From Gemmatimonadota bacterium (lineage in GTDB: Bacteria > Gemmatimonadota > Gemmatimonadetes > Gemmatimonadales > GWC2-71-9): a DNA stretch of 64,000 bases. Under the pieces are notes generated by a model, which made no database searches, had not been told where the DNA came from, and saw only the letters and a program-made list of their open reading frames with translations. Positions 32,676 through 42,531 of this stretch are shown one piece after another. The stretch spans positions 1-64,000 of the forward strand of contig QHUZ01000052.1 of assembly GCA_003223395.1 (NCBI GenBank), read 5' to 3'. The position numbers were made by a program, and so were the translations under genes. Every line of letters begins with the position of its first letter. Within the stretch, counting starts at the first letter, position 1.

Positions 32676-32918
32676 TTAGCGGCGGCGTTTCTTCTTGCCT
32701 GCCTTTTTCTTTTTCGCCGGCTTCTTCCGTGCCTTCGGCCGCGCCTTCTTCTTGGCGGCTTTCTTTTTCTTCTTGGCCTTCGGCTTGGAAGATGGGCGCG
32801 AGTCTTCGTCCGGCATCGACGATGGCATCGGCGCAGGCGTGGGCGCCGACGGGAACATCGGCTCCATGAAGCCCGGTCCGGGCCAACTACTCTCCGTTAC
32901 ATCCATCTGCTCAAGCAT
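32676..32918 (-). CDS. Small lysine-rich protein, histone H1-like tail
   Basis: An 80-residue product starting MLEQMDVTESSWPGPGFMEP with AGGAG eight bases before ATG 32918. The first half is acidic, Pro- and Met-rich. The second half is almost only Lys, Ala, Arg and Pro (KPKAKKKKKAAKKKARPKAR and onward), like the AKKK tails of bacterial histone H1-like proteins or basic RNA/DNA-binding tails. It could bind nucleic acid or polyphosphate. The strong ribosome site argues that it is real despite its low complexity. Confidence 0.7.
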   Translation of the reverse strand: MLEQMDVTESSWPGPGFMEPMFPSAPTPAPMPSSMPDEDSRPSSKPKAKKKKKAAKKKARPKARKKPAKKKKAGKKKRRR

Positions 32919-33092
32919 CGGATCTTCTCCTATGCTGATAGGTGCGGGGGCGTCGTGGGTGGCCTATAGCTTACCGCGGGATTCAGACCTCGCAAGTGAC
33001 ACGGACTACCGCGTTTTAGGTCCCCGCTGGTGGGGGCGATTGTGACAAGTTGGCTTGACAACGGCATTTAGCCGGACACACATTCGCCACCC

Positions 33093-35375
33093 ATGATACG
33101 ACGCGGACTCATCGTCGCGCTCGCGTGCGTCGCGCCGGGCGCAGCGGCGGCGCAGAACGTCTCCGAAGTCCAGGTCGCCCCTCCAACGGTGACCATCCGC
33201 GTCGGGGAACGCAGTGGTTTGCTCGCCACGGCGTTCGATCGCATCGGGAATGTCATCCCCACCGTCCGCATCATCTGGTCGTCCAACAACGTCAACATCG
33301 CGAAGGTCGATAACAGCGGCACGGTCACGGGGGTCGCCAACGGCGTGGCCATCATCGAGGCCCGCGTAGGCGCCCGCCGCGGCCAGGCCGCGGTCCAGGT
33401 CACGGGGGGAGCCGCTCCTGCTCCGCCAGCTGCCCCCCCGGCCGGTCCGCCCGCGCCGCCCCCACCCCCCCCGGGTCCGGACCCATTTGCGGGGCAACCG
33501 CCGGGCAGTGGACCGGCCGCGGCGCTGCGGCTCGAGCCGGGGGTCGTCTACCTGCTGCCGTCGGAGAATTGGCGCGTCTCCCCGCGGGCACTGCGGGAGG
33601 ACGGTTCTCCGGCGGCGCCCGTCATGGTCGTCTGGACGTCGTTGAGCCCGGCCGTGGCGAGCGTCGATCAAAGTGGGAATGTAGTAGCGCTCTCGCCTGG
33701 TCAGGGCACGATCCAGGCGACCGCTTCGGGCGCTGGGGGGCTCACTGCAACCGCGCCGGTGGTCGTGCAGCAGGCGGAATTCACGGTGCGGGAGGGCTCA
33801 CCCCTGATGCTCTCGCCGGGCGAAGTCGACACGGTGCACGTGGTCGTCGCCGCGCAGAGCAACCGGACGGTCAATCCGCTCGTGTTGCAGTGGTCGTCCA
33901 GCGATCAGAGCGTGGCGCGCGTCAGCCTCGCGGGCGCGGTGACCGCAGCCGGGCCGGGCAAAGCGATCCTGACCGTCTCAGGGTTGCTACAGAGCAAGAG
34001 CATCGAAGTGTCGGTCCATCCAGTGGTGGCCAAGCTCACAGTTCTCCCCAGGCTCTCGGAGGAGGTTCAGGTACCACTGACCGGCAGCACTAAATTCGAG
34101 GCGCACGCCCTCACGGCCGACAACGCACCGGTTCCGGAAGCGCCTTTCCGTTGGACCGTCACGGATCCTGGGATCGCGAGCTTCGACGTGAAGACCGGAC
34201 TCCTGACGGGTCGCGCGGTGGGGAAGACGCAGCTGATGGTGCGGGGGCCGGGCGCTGGTCTCGTCGTGACCTGGAGTGTCAGCGTGATCGCCGGCTCGGT
34301 GAAGTTCACCGAGGCCCGCGTGGGGCTCGGAGTGAATCAGCGGCGCACCCTGCGCGCCAACTACGCCGACGACCAGGGGAACGTGCTCGGCCCCGCCTCC
34401 AACCTCACCTGGAACAGCGACAGTCCGCAGGTCGCGACCGTGGGGGAAGACGGCACGGTTGCCGGCGCCGGGTATGGGCATGCGAAGATCACGGCCAGTG
34501 CCCCTGGCGGGAAGACCGCAGTCGCGGACGTGTACGTCGTCGGCGAGATCCTCGTCGCCAGCTCGCGGGGGAACCCGCCCGGCAAGTTCCAGCTCTATGC
34601 CGTGGACCGCTCCAACCTCGCCCAGCTCACGAAGCTCACCCCCGACACGACGTCGGCGAGCGATCCGGCCTTCTCTCCCGATGGCTCGCGCATCGCATTC
34701 GTTTCCCAGCGCGATGGCAACCCCGAGATCTACGTGATGAACGCGGACGGGACGGGGTCCACGCGGATCACGAACGACCCGCAGGCCGATGGCCGGCCGT
34801 CGTTCACGCCGGACGGCCAGGCGTTGGTCTTCCATTCCGCGCGGACCGCGGGGAAACAGCAGATCTGGTTCGTCAATGTGGATGGCGCCGGCCTGACTCA
34901 GCTGACCCGCGACTCGGTCAACGCCATGCCCACAGTGTCGCCCGACGGGCAGACCATCGCGTACGTCTCGACGCGCAACAAAGAGTCGCACATCTGGCTA
35001 ATGGCGCGGGATGGCTCCAATCAACGGCAGTTCACGCGCGGCCTGCAGCAGCGCGAGTCCGACCCCCGTTTCCTGCGCGATGGCGCCCTGGCCTATCTCG
35101 CGGAGCGGCGTGAAAACAACCGCACCGTTCAGCAGGTGATGCGAGCCGATCTCGCGACGGGTGCGACGACGGCGATCACGGGCACGGACCTGGCGATTGC
35201 CTCGTTTGCGGTCTCGCCCGCCGGCGACCTGGTCGCGCTCGTCGTGAACGCCGAGCCGCAGAACCGCCGCAATCCCACGTATCGCGTGTACATCCAGCCG
35301 GTGAGCTCCGCGACGCCGATCCCCGTACCCGCCACGGGGACGGAGCAGATGATTACGCCGACGTTCCGGCCCTAG
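33093..35375 (+). CDS. Secreted protein with Ig-like (BIG2) domains and a TolB-type propeller
   Basis: A 760-residue exported protein with signal peptide MIRRGLIVALACVAPGAAAA cleaved before QNVSEV. Several BIG2-type Ig domains follow (WSSNNVNIAKVDNSGTVTGV; WTSLSPAVASVDQSGNVVAL; and more to about residue 480), the first two separated by a Pro/Gly linker. The C-terminal third is a TolB-like propeller (DPAFSPDGSRIAFVSQRDGN, PSFTPDGQALVFHSARTAG, PTVSPDGQTIAYVST). Probably a periplasmic or surface protein binding polymers or other envelope proteins. TTGACA at 33056 is a possible -35 element. Confidence 0.88.
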   Translation: MIRRGLIVALACVAPGAAAAQNVSEVQVAPPTVTIRVGERSGLLATAFDRIGNVIPTVRIIWSSNNVNIAKVDNSGTVTGVANGVAIIEARVGARRGQAAVQVTGGAAPAPPAAPPAGPPAPPPPPPGPDPFAGQPPGSGPAAALRLEPGVVYLLPSENWRVSPRALREDGSPAAPVMVVWTSLSPAVASVDQSGNVVALSPGQGTIQATASGAGGLTATAPVVVQQAEFTVREGSPLMLSPGEVDTVHVVVAAQSNRTVNPLVLQWSSSDQSVARVSLAGAVTAAGPGKAILTVSGLLQSKSIEVSVHPVVAKLTVLPRLSEEVQVPLTGSTKFEAHALTADNAPVPEAPFRWTVTDPGIASFDVKTGLLTGRAVGKTQLMVRGPGAGLVVTWSVSVIAGSVKFTEARVGLGVNQRRTLRANYADDQGNVLGPASNLTWNSDSPQVATVGEDGTVAGAGYGHAKITASAPGGKTAVADVYVVGEILVASSRGNPPGKFQLYAVDRSNLAQLTKLTPDTTSASDPAFSPDGSRIAFVSQRDGNPEIYVMNADGTGSTRITNDPQADGRPSFTPDGQALVFHSARTAGKQQIWFVNVDGAGLTQLTRDSVNAMPTVSPDGQTIAYVSTRNKESHIWLMARDGSNQRQFTRGLQQRESDPRFLRDGALAYLAERRENNRTVQQVMRADLATGATTAITGTDLAIASFAVSPAGDLVALVVNAEPQNRRNPTYRVYIQPVSSATPIPVPATGTEQMITPTFRP

Positions 35376-35388
35376 ATTTCAGGCGCCC

Positions 35389-36438
35389 ATGCGCGCCTGC
35401 GTTCTCACCGCCACCGGCGGAATAGACAAACTCGCCATCATCGATGTTCCTGACGCCTCCGCGCCCGGGGCGGGAGAGGTGCGCGTCCGCATTCGCGCCG
35501 CGGCTCTGAACCACCTCGATTTGTTCGTCGCAGACGGACTTCCGGGCGGGGGGACCGCGGAGCGCTTTCCGTTTGTCGTCGGCGCCGACGGCGCCGGGGT
35601 TGTCGAAACCGTCGGCCCCGGCGTCACCAACGTGCAGCCCGCCGATCGGGTGCTCATCAATCCGGGCATCTCCGATTGCACGTGCGAATTCTGCCGCGCG
35701 GGCGAGCATTCGCTCTGCGTGAACTATCGACTCTTGGGCGAACACCTCCCGGGGACAATGGCCGAGCTGGTGACGGTACCGGCGCAAAACGTGGTGCGCG
35801 GGCCCAACCTGTCCCCGGCGCTCACCTGGGCGGAAGCCGCGGCGTTCTCGCTTGTGACGCTGACCGCCTGGCGGATGCTCGTGACACGGGCGCAGCTCAA
35901 GGCCGGCGAGACGGCGCTCATTTGGGGAATCGGCGGGGGCGTGTCCTTGACCGCGATGCGCATCGCCAAGCTCGTCGGCGCGCGGGTCATCGTGACCTCC
36001 TCGGACGACGCCAAACTTGCCGCGGCGAAGCAGCTCGGCGCGGATGTGACCCTCAACCACCGCACCCAACAGGTGGCCGCCGAGGTGCGTGCCCTGACCA
36101 ACAAGCGCGGCGTGGATGTCGTGGTCGAGAATGTCGGAGCCGCGACGTGGGACGACTCGCTCCGCTGTCTCCGGCGCGGGGGCCGACTGGTGACCTGTGG
36201 TGCGACATCCGGGCCGCAGGTCCATCTCGATCTGCGGCGGGTGTTCTGGCATCATTGGAGCATCCTGGGTTCGACGATGGGGAATGCGGCGGAGTACGCG
36301 GAGGTCGTCGGACGGCTGGCGAAGGGAGAGTTGCGACCGGTTGTCGATCGCGTCTATCCGCTGGACCACGCACGAGATGCATACGAGCGATTGGCCCGGG
36401 GCGAGCAGCTCGGTAAGCTGGTCGTGGAGTTGCCTTAA
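35389..36438 (+). CDS. Zinc-type alcohol dehydrogenase/quinone reductase (MDR family)
   Basis: A 349-residue medium-chain dehydrogenase/reductase. The N-terminal GroES-like domain has ALNHLDLFVADG and GADGAGVVETVGPGV. The structural-zinc loop is DCTCEFCRAGEHSLC, in which the first usual cysteine position is Asp. The nucleotide fold has ALIWGIGGGVSLTAMRIAKL, slightly altered from GxGxxG. The substrate is unknown. It starts 14 bases after the previous stop and is followed by gyrA, whose promoter may lie in its last codons. Confidence 0.88.
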   Translation: MRACVLTATGGIDKLAIIDVPDASAPGAGEVRVRIRAAALNHLDLFVADGLPGGGTAERFPFVVGADGAGVVETVGPGVTNVQPADRVLINPGISDCTCEFCRAGEHSLCVNYRLLGEHLPGTMAELVTVPAQNVVRGPNLSPALTWAEAAAFSLVTLTAWRMLVTRAQLKAGETALIWGIGGGVSLTAMRIAKLVGARVIVTSSDDAKLAAAKQLGADVTLNHRTQQVAAEVRALTNKRGVDVVVENVGAATWDDSLRCLRRGGRLVTCGATSGPQVHLDLRRVFWHHWSILGSTMGNAAEYAEVVGRLAKGELRPVVDRVYPLDHARDAYERLARGEQLGKLVVELP

Positions 36439-36458
36439 AGAGCCTAAGTATTTAATTT
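36430..36458 (+). promoter_or_regulatory. Candidate gyrA promoter
   Basis: TTGCCT and TAATTT are separated by 17 bases, overlapping the last codons of the dehydrogenase gene. The AT-rich run at 36447-36466 stands out against the GC-rich background. Transcription would start near 36465, about 28 bases before the ATG. Confidence 0.4.
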
Positions 36459-36492
36459 TTATCATCTTACACCTCTCCGATACCGATCTCAC

Positions 36493-39015
36493 ATGACAGG
36501 ACCGAACGTCCGCGAACGGATACTCCCTCGCCTGATCGAGGACGAGCTCAAAGAGTCGTTCCTCGACTATTCGATGAGCGTCATCGTGCAGCGCGCGCTG
36601 CCCGATGTCCGCGACGGCCTGAAGCCCGTGCACCGCCGGATCCTCTACGCGATGAACGAGCTGGGGCTCGTTCCCGGCCGTCCGTACAAGAAGAGCGCGA
36701 CGGTCGTGGGTGATGTGCTCGGCAAGTACCATCCTCATGGCGACGTCGCGCTGTACGACACCCTGGTGCGGATGGTCCAGGATTTCTCCCTGCGCTACCC
36801 GCTGGTAGATGGGCAGGGGAATTTCGGATCGGTCGACGGCGACTCCGCTGCGGCGTACCGCTACACCGAAGCGCGCCTCACCCGCGTCGCGATGACGATG
36901 CTGGAGGACATCGACAAGAACACCGTCGCGTTCGTCCCGAACTTCGACGACCGGCTGCAGGAGCCGACGGTGCTGCCCGGCCGGCTGCCCAACCTGCTCG
37001 TCAACGGTTCCGCGGGCATCGCGGTCGGCATGACCACGAACATCCCGCCGCACAACCTGAGCGAGGTCGTGCAGGCCGTGGTGCATCTGGTGGACCACCC
37101 GACCGCGACGATCAAGGACATCAGGAAGTTCATCAAAGGCCCCGACTTCCCGACCGGGGCGATCATCTACGGCCGCGACGGGATCAAGGAGTGTTACGAG
37201 AAGGGTCGTGGGCGCATCGTCATCCGTGCTCGCGCCATCGCGGAAGAGAAGGAATCGACCGGCAAGCAACAGATCGTCGTCACCGAGTTCCCCTATCAGG
37301 TCAGTCCCGAGCGCGTGCACGAGCAGATTCGCGACCTCGCGCTCGCCAAAAAACTCGAAGGCATCAGCGACGTCCGGAACGAGTCCGATAAGGAAGGGAT
37401 CCGGCTCGTGATCGAGCTGAAGCGCGACGTCATACCCATGGTCGTGCTCAATCAGCTCTACAAGCACACGCAGATGCAGCAGACGTTCGGCGCCATCATG
37501 CTGGCCCTGGTGGACGGTACGCCGAAGGAGCTGACACTCCTCGAGCTGCTGCAGCACTTCATCGAGCACCGCCATACCGTCATCACCCGGCGCACCGAGT
37601 TCGAGCTGCAGCGTGCGCAGGATCGCGAGCACATCCTCGAAGGCTTGAAGATCGCCGTCGACAACATCGACGAAGTCATCAAGCTCATCAAGAAATCGAA
37701 GGACACACCGAGCGCCGATGCGGCGTTGCGGAAGCGGTTCAAGCTGTCGGAGAAGCAGTCGGCCGAAATCCTCAACATGCGGCTGGCGCGGCTCACCGCT
37801 CTGGAGATCACGAAGCTCGAGGAGGAGCTGAAGGACGTCCGCAAATTCATCAAGGAGTGCAGGGAGATCCTGGCCTCCAAGCCGCGGCGCATGAAGATCC
37901 TGAAGGAAGAGCTCACCGAGCTGGCGCACGGCTTCGGCGACGAGCGGCGCACGGAGATCGTGGCCGATCAGGGCGAGTTCTCGATCGAGGACCTGATCGC
38001 CGAAGAGGACATGGTGATCACCGTGTCCCACGCCGGCTACATCAAGCGGCTTCCCGTCTCGGCGTACCGGCGGCAGCGGCGCGGCGGCAAGGGCGTGATC
38101 GCCGCCCACCAGAAGGAAGACGACTGGGTCGAGCACCTCTTCATCGCGTCGACGCACGACTACGTGATGTTCTTCACCGAACAGGGGCAGTGTTACTGGC
38201 TCAAGGTGCACGAGATCGGACAGGCGGCGCGTGCCGCGCGCGGCAAGCCGATCCTGTCGTGCGTCGCCATGAAGCCCGACGAGCGGCTCGCCGCGCTGGT
38301 GCCCGTGCGGGAGTTCTCCGAAGATCAGTTCCTGCTGTTCACCACGAAGGACGGCGTGGTCAAGAAGACGGTGCTGTCGGAGTTTGGGAACCCGCGCTCG
38401 GTCGGCATTCGCGCCATCAACATCGAGAAGGGCGACGAGCTGATCGACGTGCAGGTCACGGACGGCAAGAACGACATCGTGCTGGCGACCGGGCACGGCA
38501 TGAGCATCCGCTTCCACGAGAAAGACGTGCGCGACATGGGCCGCACGGCGACCGGCGTCAAGGGCATCGCGCTCGACAAGAAAGACCACGTCATCGACAT
38601 GGTCGTCGTGCGCCGCAAGTCCACGCTGCTCACCGTGACCGAGAAGGGGATGGGCAAGCGCTCGGAGCTGGATGAATACCGCGTGCAGCATCGCGGCGGC
38701 CGCGGCATCATCACGCTGAAACGCAACGAGAAGACCGGCGACATCGTGGCGTTGAAAGAGGTGCTGCCCGACGACGAGCTGATGATGATCACCAAGAAGG
38801 GGATCATGATCCGGGTACCGGTTGAGGGGATCCGCATTTCCGGCCGCAACACCCAGGGCGTGAAGGTCATGAACCTGACGCCGGGCGACCTCGTCGTCGA
38901 TGTGGCGCGTGTCGTGAAAGAAGATGAAGACGAGGAGATCGACGAGGACGAGCACGAGACGCCGCCACCCAAGTCCAAGTCCAAGCCCAAGCCCAAGCCG
39001 AAGCCCAAGAAGTAG
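36493..39015 (+). CDS. gyrA: DNA gyrase subunit A
   Basis: An 840-residue type II topoisomerase subunit. The catalytic tyrosine is Tyr124 in [11 protein letters not shown], and the GyrA box is RRQRRGGKG, which distinguishes it from ParC. C-terminal pinwheel blades follow, ending in an acidic stretch and a Lys-Pro tail ([13 protein letters not shown]). The quinolone-determining loop reads [10 protein letters not shown], so Val85 stands where E. coli has Ser83; Asp89 (Asp87) is kept. gyrB is not in the window. The Lys-Pro repeat tail is probably a lineage-specific extension. Confidence 0.97.
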   Translation: MTGPNVRERILPRLIEDELKESFLDYSMSVIVQRALPDVRDGLKPVHRRILYAMNELGLVPGRPYKKSATVVGDVLGKYHPHGDVALYDTLVRMVQDFSLRYPLVDGQGNFGSVDGDSAAAYRYTEARLTRVAMTMLEDIDKNTVAFVPNFDDRLQEPTVLPGRLPNLLVNGSAGIAVGMTTNIPPHNLSEVVQAVVHLVDHPTATIKDIRKFIKGPDFPTGAIIYGRDGIKECYEKGRGRIVIRARAIAEEKESTGKQQIVVTEFPYQVSPERVHEQIRDLALAKKLEGISDVRNESDKEGIRLVIELKRDVIPMVVLNQLYKHTQMQQTFGAIMLALVDGTPKELTLLELLQHFIEHRHTVITRRTEFELQRAQDREHILEGLKIAVDNIDEVIKLIKKSKDTPSADAALRKRFKLSEKQSAEILNMRLARLTALEITKLEEELKDVRKFIKECREILASKPRRMKILKEELTELAHGFGDERRTEIVADQGEFSIEDLIAEEDMVITVSHAGYIKRLPVSAYRRQRRGGKGVIAAHQKEDDWVEHLFIASTHDYVMFFTEQGQCYWLKVHEIGQAARAARGKPILSCVAMKPDERLAALVPVREFSEDQFLLFTTKDGVVKKTVLSEFGNPRSVGIRAINIEKGDELIDVQVTDGKNDIVLATGHGMSIRFHEKDVRDMGRTATGVKGIALDKKDHVIDMVVVRRKSTLLTVTEKGMGKRSELDEYRVQHRGGRGIITLKRNEKTGDIVALKEVLPDDELMMITKKGIMIRVPVEGIRISGRNTQGVKVMNLTPGDLVVDVARVVKEDEDEEIDEDEHETPPPKSKSKPKPKPKPKK

Positions 39016-39016
39016 C

Positions 39017-39952
39017 GTGGTCACTTCCCAGGACATCCAGGAAGCCGCAGCCGGCCTGCGGGGCATCGCGCGCCGCACTCCGCTCCTCTATGTCGAGGAG
39101 TTGGGCGCCCATCTCAAGCTCGAGAACGAACAGCCGATCGGCGCGTTCAAGATCCGCGGCGCCTACAACGCCATCCGGAAACTCCCCGACGCCGTGCGCA
39201 AGCGCGGCGTCATCACGTTTTCGTCGGGAAATCACGGGCAGGCGGTGGCGTACGCCGCGAAGCAATTCGGCGTGCGGGCGGTGATCGTGATGCCGGAAAC
39301 GACGCCCGCGGTGAAAGTCGACGGGGTCAAGAAGTGGGGCGGGGAGGTCGTCTTCGCGGGCCGCACGTCCGAGGATCGGCGCATCAAGGCGGAGGAGATC
39401 GCCCGCACGGAACAGCTCGCGATCGTACCGCCGTTCGATCATCCCGACATCGTGGCGGGCCAGGCGACCGTCGCGCTCGAAATCGTCGAGCAGCTTCCTG
39501 AGGTCGAGACGGTGGTCGTCCCGGTAGGCGGCGGCGGCCTGATTTCGGGCGTCGTGACGGGTCTCACCGCAGCGGGCAGCAAGGCCGCGGTGTGGGGGGT
39601 CGAGCCGGCCGGCGCGCCCAAGCTGCACCACTCGCTCGCGGCCGGAACAGTCGTCCATCTCGAGCGCACCAGCAGCATCGCCGACGGTCTGATCACGCTC
39701 AACGTCGGCGACGTGCCGTTTGCCGAGCTGACGCGGGAGAAAGACCGGCTGCGGGGGGTCGTCCTGGTGGAGGATGACAGTATCCGCGCCGCCGTGCAGT
39801 TTCTATGGCGCACCTGCCGACTCGCGGTCGAGCCGTCGGGCGCGGCCACGACGGCGGCCCTCCTCGCCGGCGCGGTGCCACGCTCCCGCACCACGGTGCT
39901 CGTGGTCAGCGGTGGCAACGTGGATCGCTCGCTTCTCGAGGCAACGGATTGA
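39017..39952 (+). CDS. Threonine/serine dehydratase-like PLP enzyme
   Basis: A 311-residue fold-type II PLP enzyme. The PLP lysine is in GAFKIRGAYNA, the phosphate-binding loop is VVPVGGGGLISGV, and the substrate loop is FSSGNHGQAVAYA. There is no ACT regulatory domain, so it resembles catabolic threonine dehydratase (TdcB) or serine racemase rather than biosynthetic IlvA. The start was chosen at GTG 39017, one base after the gyrA stop. Its TGA overlaps the next ATG (TGATG). Confidence 0.88.
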   Translation: MVTSQDIQEAAAGLRGIARRTPLLYVEELGAHLKLENEQPIGAFKIRGAYNAIRKLPDAVRKRGVITFSSGNHGQAVAYAAKQFGVRAVIVMPETTPAVKVDGVKKWGGEVVFAGRTSEDRRIKAEEIARTEQLAIVPPFDHPDIVAGQATVALEIVEQLPEVETVVVPVGGGGLISGVVTGLTAAGSKAAVWGVEPAGAPKLHHSLAAGTVVHLERTSSIADGLITLNVGDVPFAELTREKDRLRGVVLVEDDSIRAAVQFLWRTCRLAVEPSGAATTAALLAGAVPRSRTTVLVVSGGNVDRSLLEATD

Positions 39953-41388
39953 TGGCTGGTCCCGCTACGCGAGTCCTGGTCGCCGACGACGACGCCTCGT
40001 TGGTCCAGACGCTGACCTGGATCCTGAAGGAAAACGGATACGAGGTCGCGGTCTGCCCTGGAGGCGACGGACTCTTCGCGAAGCTCGAGGAGATCAAGCC
40101 CGCGATCCTGCTGCTCGATATCATGATGCCCAAGGTGGACGGGCTGCAGCTGCTCGAGCGGCTCAAGCAGGACGAGCGCTACCGCGACCTGCCGGTGCTC
40201 ATGGTGTCGTCCATGCCGCCGGAAGAAGCGACCGTCCGCGCGCTCGGCCTCGGCGCGGCCGACTTCATCTCCAAGCCGTTCCGGGTGCGGGAGCTGCTCG
40301 CGCGCGTCGAAGCGCACATCCGGGTCGGCCGCGCGCTCGCGCAGGCGCGGGAGGAAGCGCGCAGCCGGGCCGCGATGGTGGACATCCTTCACGAGGTGAC
40401 CGACTCCCTCAAGCCGGACGAGATGTACCACATCCTCGCCCGCCGGGTGGCCCGCGCGCTCAACATCTCCAAATGCTCGATGGTGCTCGCGAAGCCCGGC
40501 GATCACCAGGGCGTGGTCGTGGCCGCGTATGAAAACCCGATGCTGCGCAATCTCCAGATCGAGCTGGCGCGCTACCCCGAGATCCGGAAGGCCGTGTCGA
40601 GCGGCCGGCTCGTCCTGGTCGAAGACGTGGCGACCGATCCTCTCTATGAAGAAGAACGGCGCCGCTGGGAGCGGGACGCGATCAAGGTGCCCACGCGCTC
40701 GGCCGTCGCCCTGCCGTTCTGGATGAAGGACCAGCAGATCGGCGTCTTCTTCCTGCGGACGACCGGCGACGATCCGCCGCTCACCCGGGCGGACGCGCAG
40801 TTCGCCGAGACGGTCATCAAGACGGCGGTATCCGCAATCGAGAAGGCCTACGACTTCGAGAGCGCCGTGTCGGACAAGCAGCGGCTCGAGAAGCTCGCTT
40901 CCACCGACGCGCTGACCGGGTGCATGAACCGGCGCGCCCTGGCCGAGGCGCTGGCGCAGGAGCTGGACCGCGCGCGGCGTTACAGCCTGGCGCTGACGAT
41001 CCTGCTCGCGGACATCGATCGTTTCAAATCGATCAACGACACGCGCGGCCACATCGCCGGCGACTCGGTGCTGCGGCAGGTCGGCGAGCTGCTGCGGCGC
41101 GAGGCGCGCTCGGTCGACATCGTGGCGCGGTATGGCGGCGAGGAGTTCGTCGTCGTGATGCCGGAGACGGCGCCGCACGGCGCCACGATCTTTGCCGAGC
41201 GCGTGCGCATGCGCGTCGCGAACCGGGACTTCGCCGACCCCGGATCCGATCCGATCCAGCTCACAGTCAGCATCGGACTCGCATCGTTCCCGGACGATCG
41301 CGTCCACAGCGCGGACAGTTTCGTGTCGCTCGCCGATCAGGCCCTCTATCGCGCCAAGAACGAAGGGCGCAACTTGGTCCGGCAATGA
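39952..41388 (+). CDS. Response regulator-GAF-diguanylate cyclase
   Basis: A 478-residue signalling protein that would synthesise cyclic di-GMP. The N-terminal receiver (TRVLVADDDASL, phospho-acceptor Asp in LLLDIMMPKVDG, Lys in ISKPFRVRELL) is followed by a short coiled helix, a GAF-like sensor (about 140-310), and a GGDEF domain with DALTGCMNRRAL and active site RYGGEEFVVVMPE. An inhibitory I-site RxxD is not obvious just before GGEEF. The cognate histidine kinase is not adjacent. It is coupled to the kinase gene downstream by ATGA, suggesting joint control. Confidence 0.93.
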   Translation: MAGPATRVLVADDDASLVQTLTWILKENGYEVAVCPGGDGLFAKLEEIKPAILLLDIMMPKVDGLQLLERLKQDERYRDLPVLMVSSMPPEEATVRALGLGAADFISKPFRVRELLARVEAHIRVGRALAQAREEARSRAAMVDILHEVTDSLKPDEMYHILARRVARALNISKCSMVLAKPGDHQGVVVAAYENPMLRNLQIELARYPEIRKAVSSGRLVLVEDVATDPLYEEERRRWERDAIKVPTRSAVALPFWMKDQQIGVFFLRTTGDDPPLTRADAQFAETVIKTAVSAIEKAYDFESAVSDKQRLEKLASTDALTGCMNRRALAEALAQELDRARRYSLALTILLADIDRFKSINDTRGHIAGDSVLRQVGELLRREARSVDIVARYGGEEFVVVMPETAPHGATIFAERVRMRVANRDFADPGSDPIQLTVSIGLASFPDDRVHSADSFVSLADQALYRAKNEGRNLVRQ

Positions 41389-42527
41389 GCGAGCGCCGCT
41401 GCCCGAAATGCGGATCCGTGTATACCGACGCAGGCGCCCGCTTTTGTCCGAAGGACGGCAGCATGCTCGTGGAAATCCAGGCCCGGAAGCCCGCGGCTCC
41501 CCCTTCCCCCAAAGCGAGCGGGGGAAGCGGCACCGGCGTCCGGACACCGCTGCCGCCGGGGAAAGCCGGTCTCGACCGCGCCTCGAGTCTGTCCAATCAG
41601 ATCCTGGACGCCCGCTATCAGGTGATGAAGAAGCTGGGCGAGGGTGGGATGTCGTATGTCTATCTCGCCAAGGAAATCTCGACCGGCGACACCGTCGCGA
41701 TCAAAGTTCTCTCGCCGCGGCTAGCGTCGGACAAGAGCTCCGTCGAGCGCCTGCGGCGCGAAGCGGGACTCGCAATGCGGCTCGATCATCCCAACGTCTG
41801 CCGCATCCTGCGACTCGGCGAATCGGAAGACGGGCTGATCTATCTGGTGATGCCGTTCCTGAAGGGCGAACTGCTGTCCGACCGGGAAGTGCGCGGCGGC
41901 CCGATGGACATGACGCTCGGCGTGACGTTGCTCAAGCAGATGTGCGCCGGCCTGCATCATGCCCATGAGCTGCAGATCATTCATCGCGACCTGAAGCCCG
42001 AGAACGTCATGCTGGTGCCGGACGACGACGGCGGGGGGGGCGGAGGGGGCGCGGGGGGCGTCGAGCGCGCTGTGGTGATGGACTTCGGTCTTGCCAAGGA
42101 GCGGCGCGCCGATCCGGCGATCGCCAAGCTGACCGCGACGGGGATCATCCTGGGCACGCCCGAGTTCATGAGTCCCGAGCAGATCCGCGGCAAACCGCTC
42201 GACGCGCGCAGCGACATCTACGCCCTCGGCATCGTGGCGTTCGAGATGTTCACCGGCAAGCTGCCGTTCTCGGGCCGCAACGCGCAGGAAATGATGATCG
42301 CGCGGCTGCGGAGCCAGCCCATCGCGATCCGCACCCTGCGTACCGACGTCCCCGACACGGTCGAGAAAGCACTCGCCAAGGCACTGCAGACGAATCCGGA
42401 CAACCGCTTCTCGACCGCGATCGAGTTTGCTGAAGCGCTGACGGGCTCTGCCCCCTCGTCGGGCGGCGGCGGCGGCGGCGGGGGCGGCGGCGGATTCCTC
42501 GGCAAGCTGAAGGAAAAGTTTTCGTGA
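41385..42527 (+). CDS. Serine/threonine protein kinase with N-terminal zinc ribbon
   Basis: A 380-residue Hanks-type kinase. It opens with a zinc ribbon (CPKCGSVYTDAGARFCPKDG), then a Pro/Gly linker. The kinase core follows: GEGGMSYVYLAKE, VAIKVLSPRLA, HRDLKPENVML, MDFGLAKER, GTPEFMSPEQIRG and DARSDIYALGIVAFEM. Eight or more glycines interrupt the segment between the catalytic loop and DFG, and a run of eleven glycines precedes the C-terminal GFLGKLKEKFS. No membrane helix is present, so it is cytoplasmic. It overlaps the GGDEF gene (ATGA). Confidence 0.93.
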   Translation: MSERRCPKCGSVYTDAGARFCPKDGSMLVEIQARKPAAPPSPKASGGSGTGVRTPLPPGKAGLDRASSLSNQILDARYQVMKKLGEGGMSYVYLAKEISTGDTVAIKVLSPRLASDKSSVERLRREAGLAMRLDHPNVCRILRLGESEDGLIYLVMPFLKGELLSDREVRGGPMDMTLGVTLLKQMCAGLHHAHELQIIHRDLKPENVMLVPDDDGGGGGGGAGGVERAVVMDFGLAKERRADPAIAKLTATGIILGTPEFMSPEQIRGKPLDARSDIYALGIVAFEMFTGKLPFSGRNAQEMMIARLRSQPIAIRTLRTDVPDTVEKALAKALQTNPDNRFSTAIEFAEALTGSAPSSGGGGGGGGGGGFLGKLKEKFS

Positions 42528-42531
42528 GGCC

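Noticed and set aside
35353-39078. 1241-codon open frame on the minus strand opposite gyrA and the alcohol dehydrogenase
   Set aside because: GC-rich codon bias leaves the complementary frame open. The translation is Asp/His/Arg-rich low-complexity sequence with no family features, while the plus strand encodes clear GyrA.
39439-41547. 702-codon minus-strand frame opposite the dehydratase and GGDEF genes
   Set aside because: Shadow of well-supported plus-strand genes; no recognisable domain.
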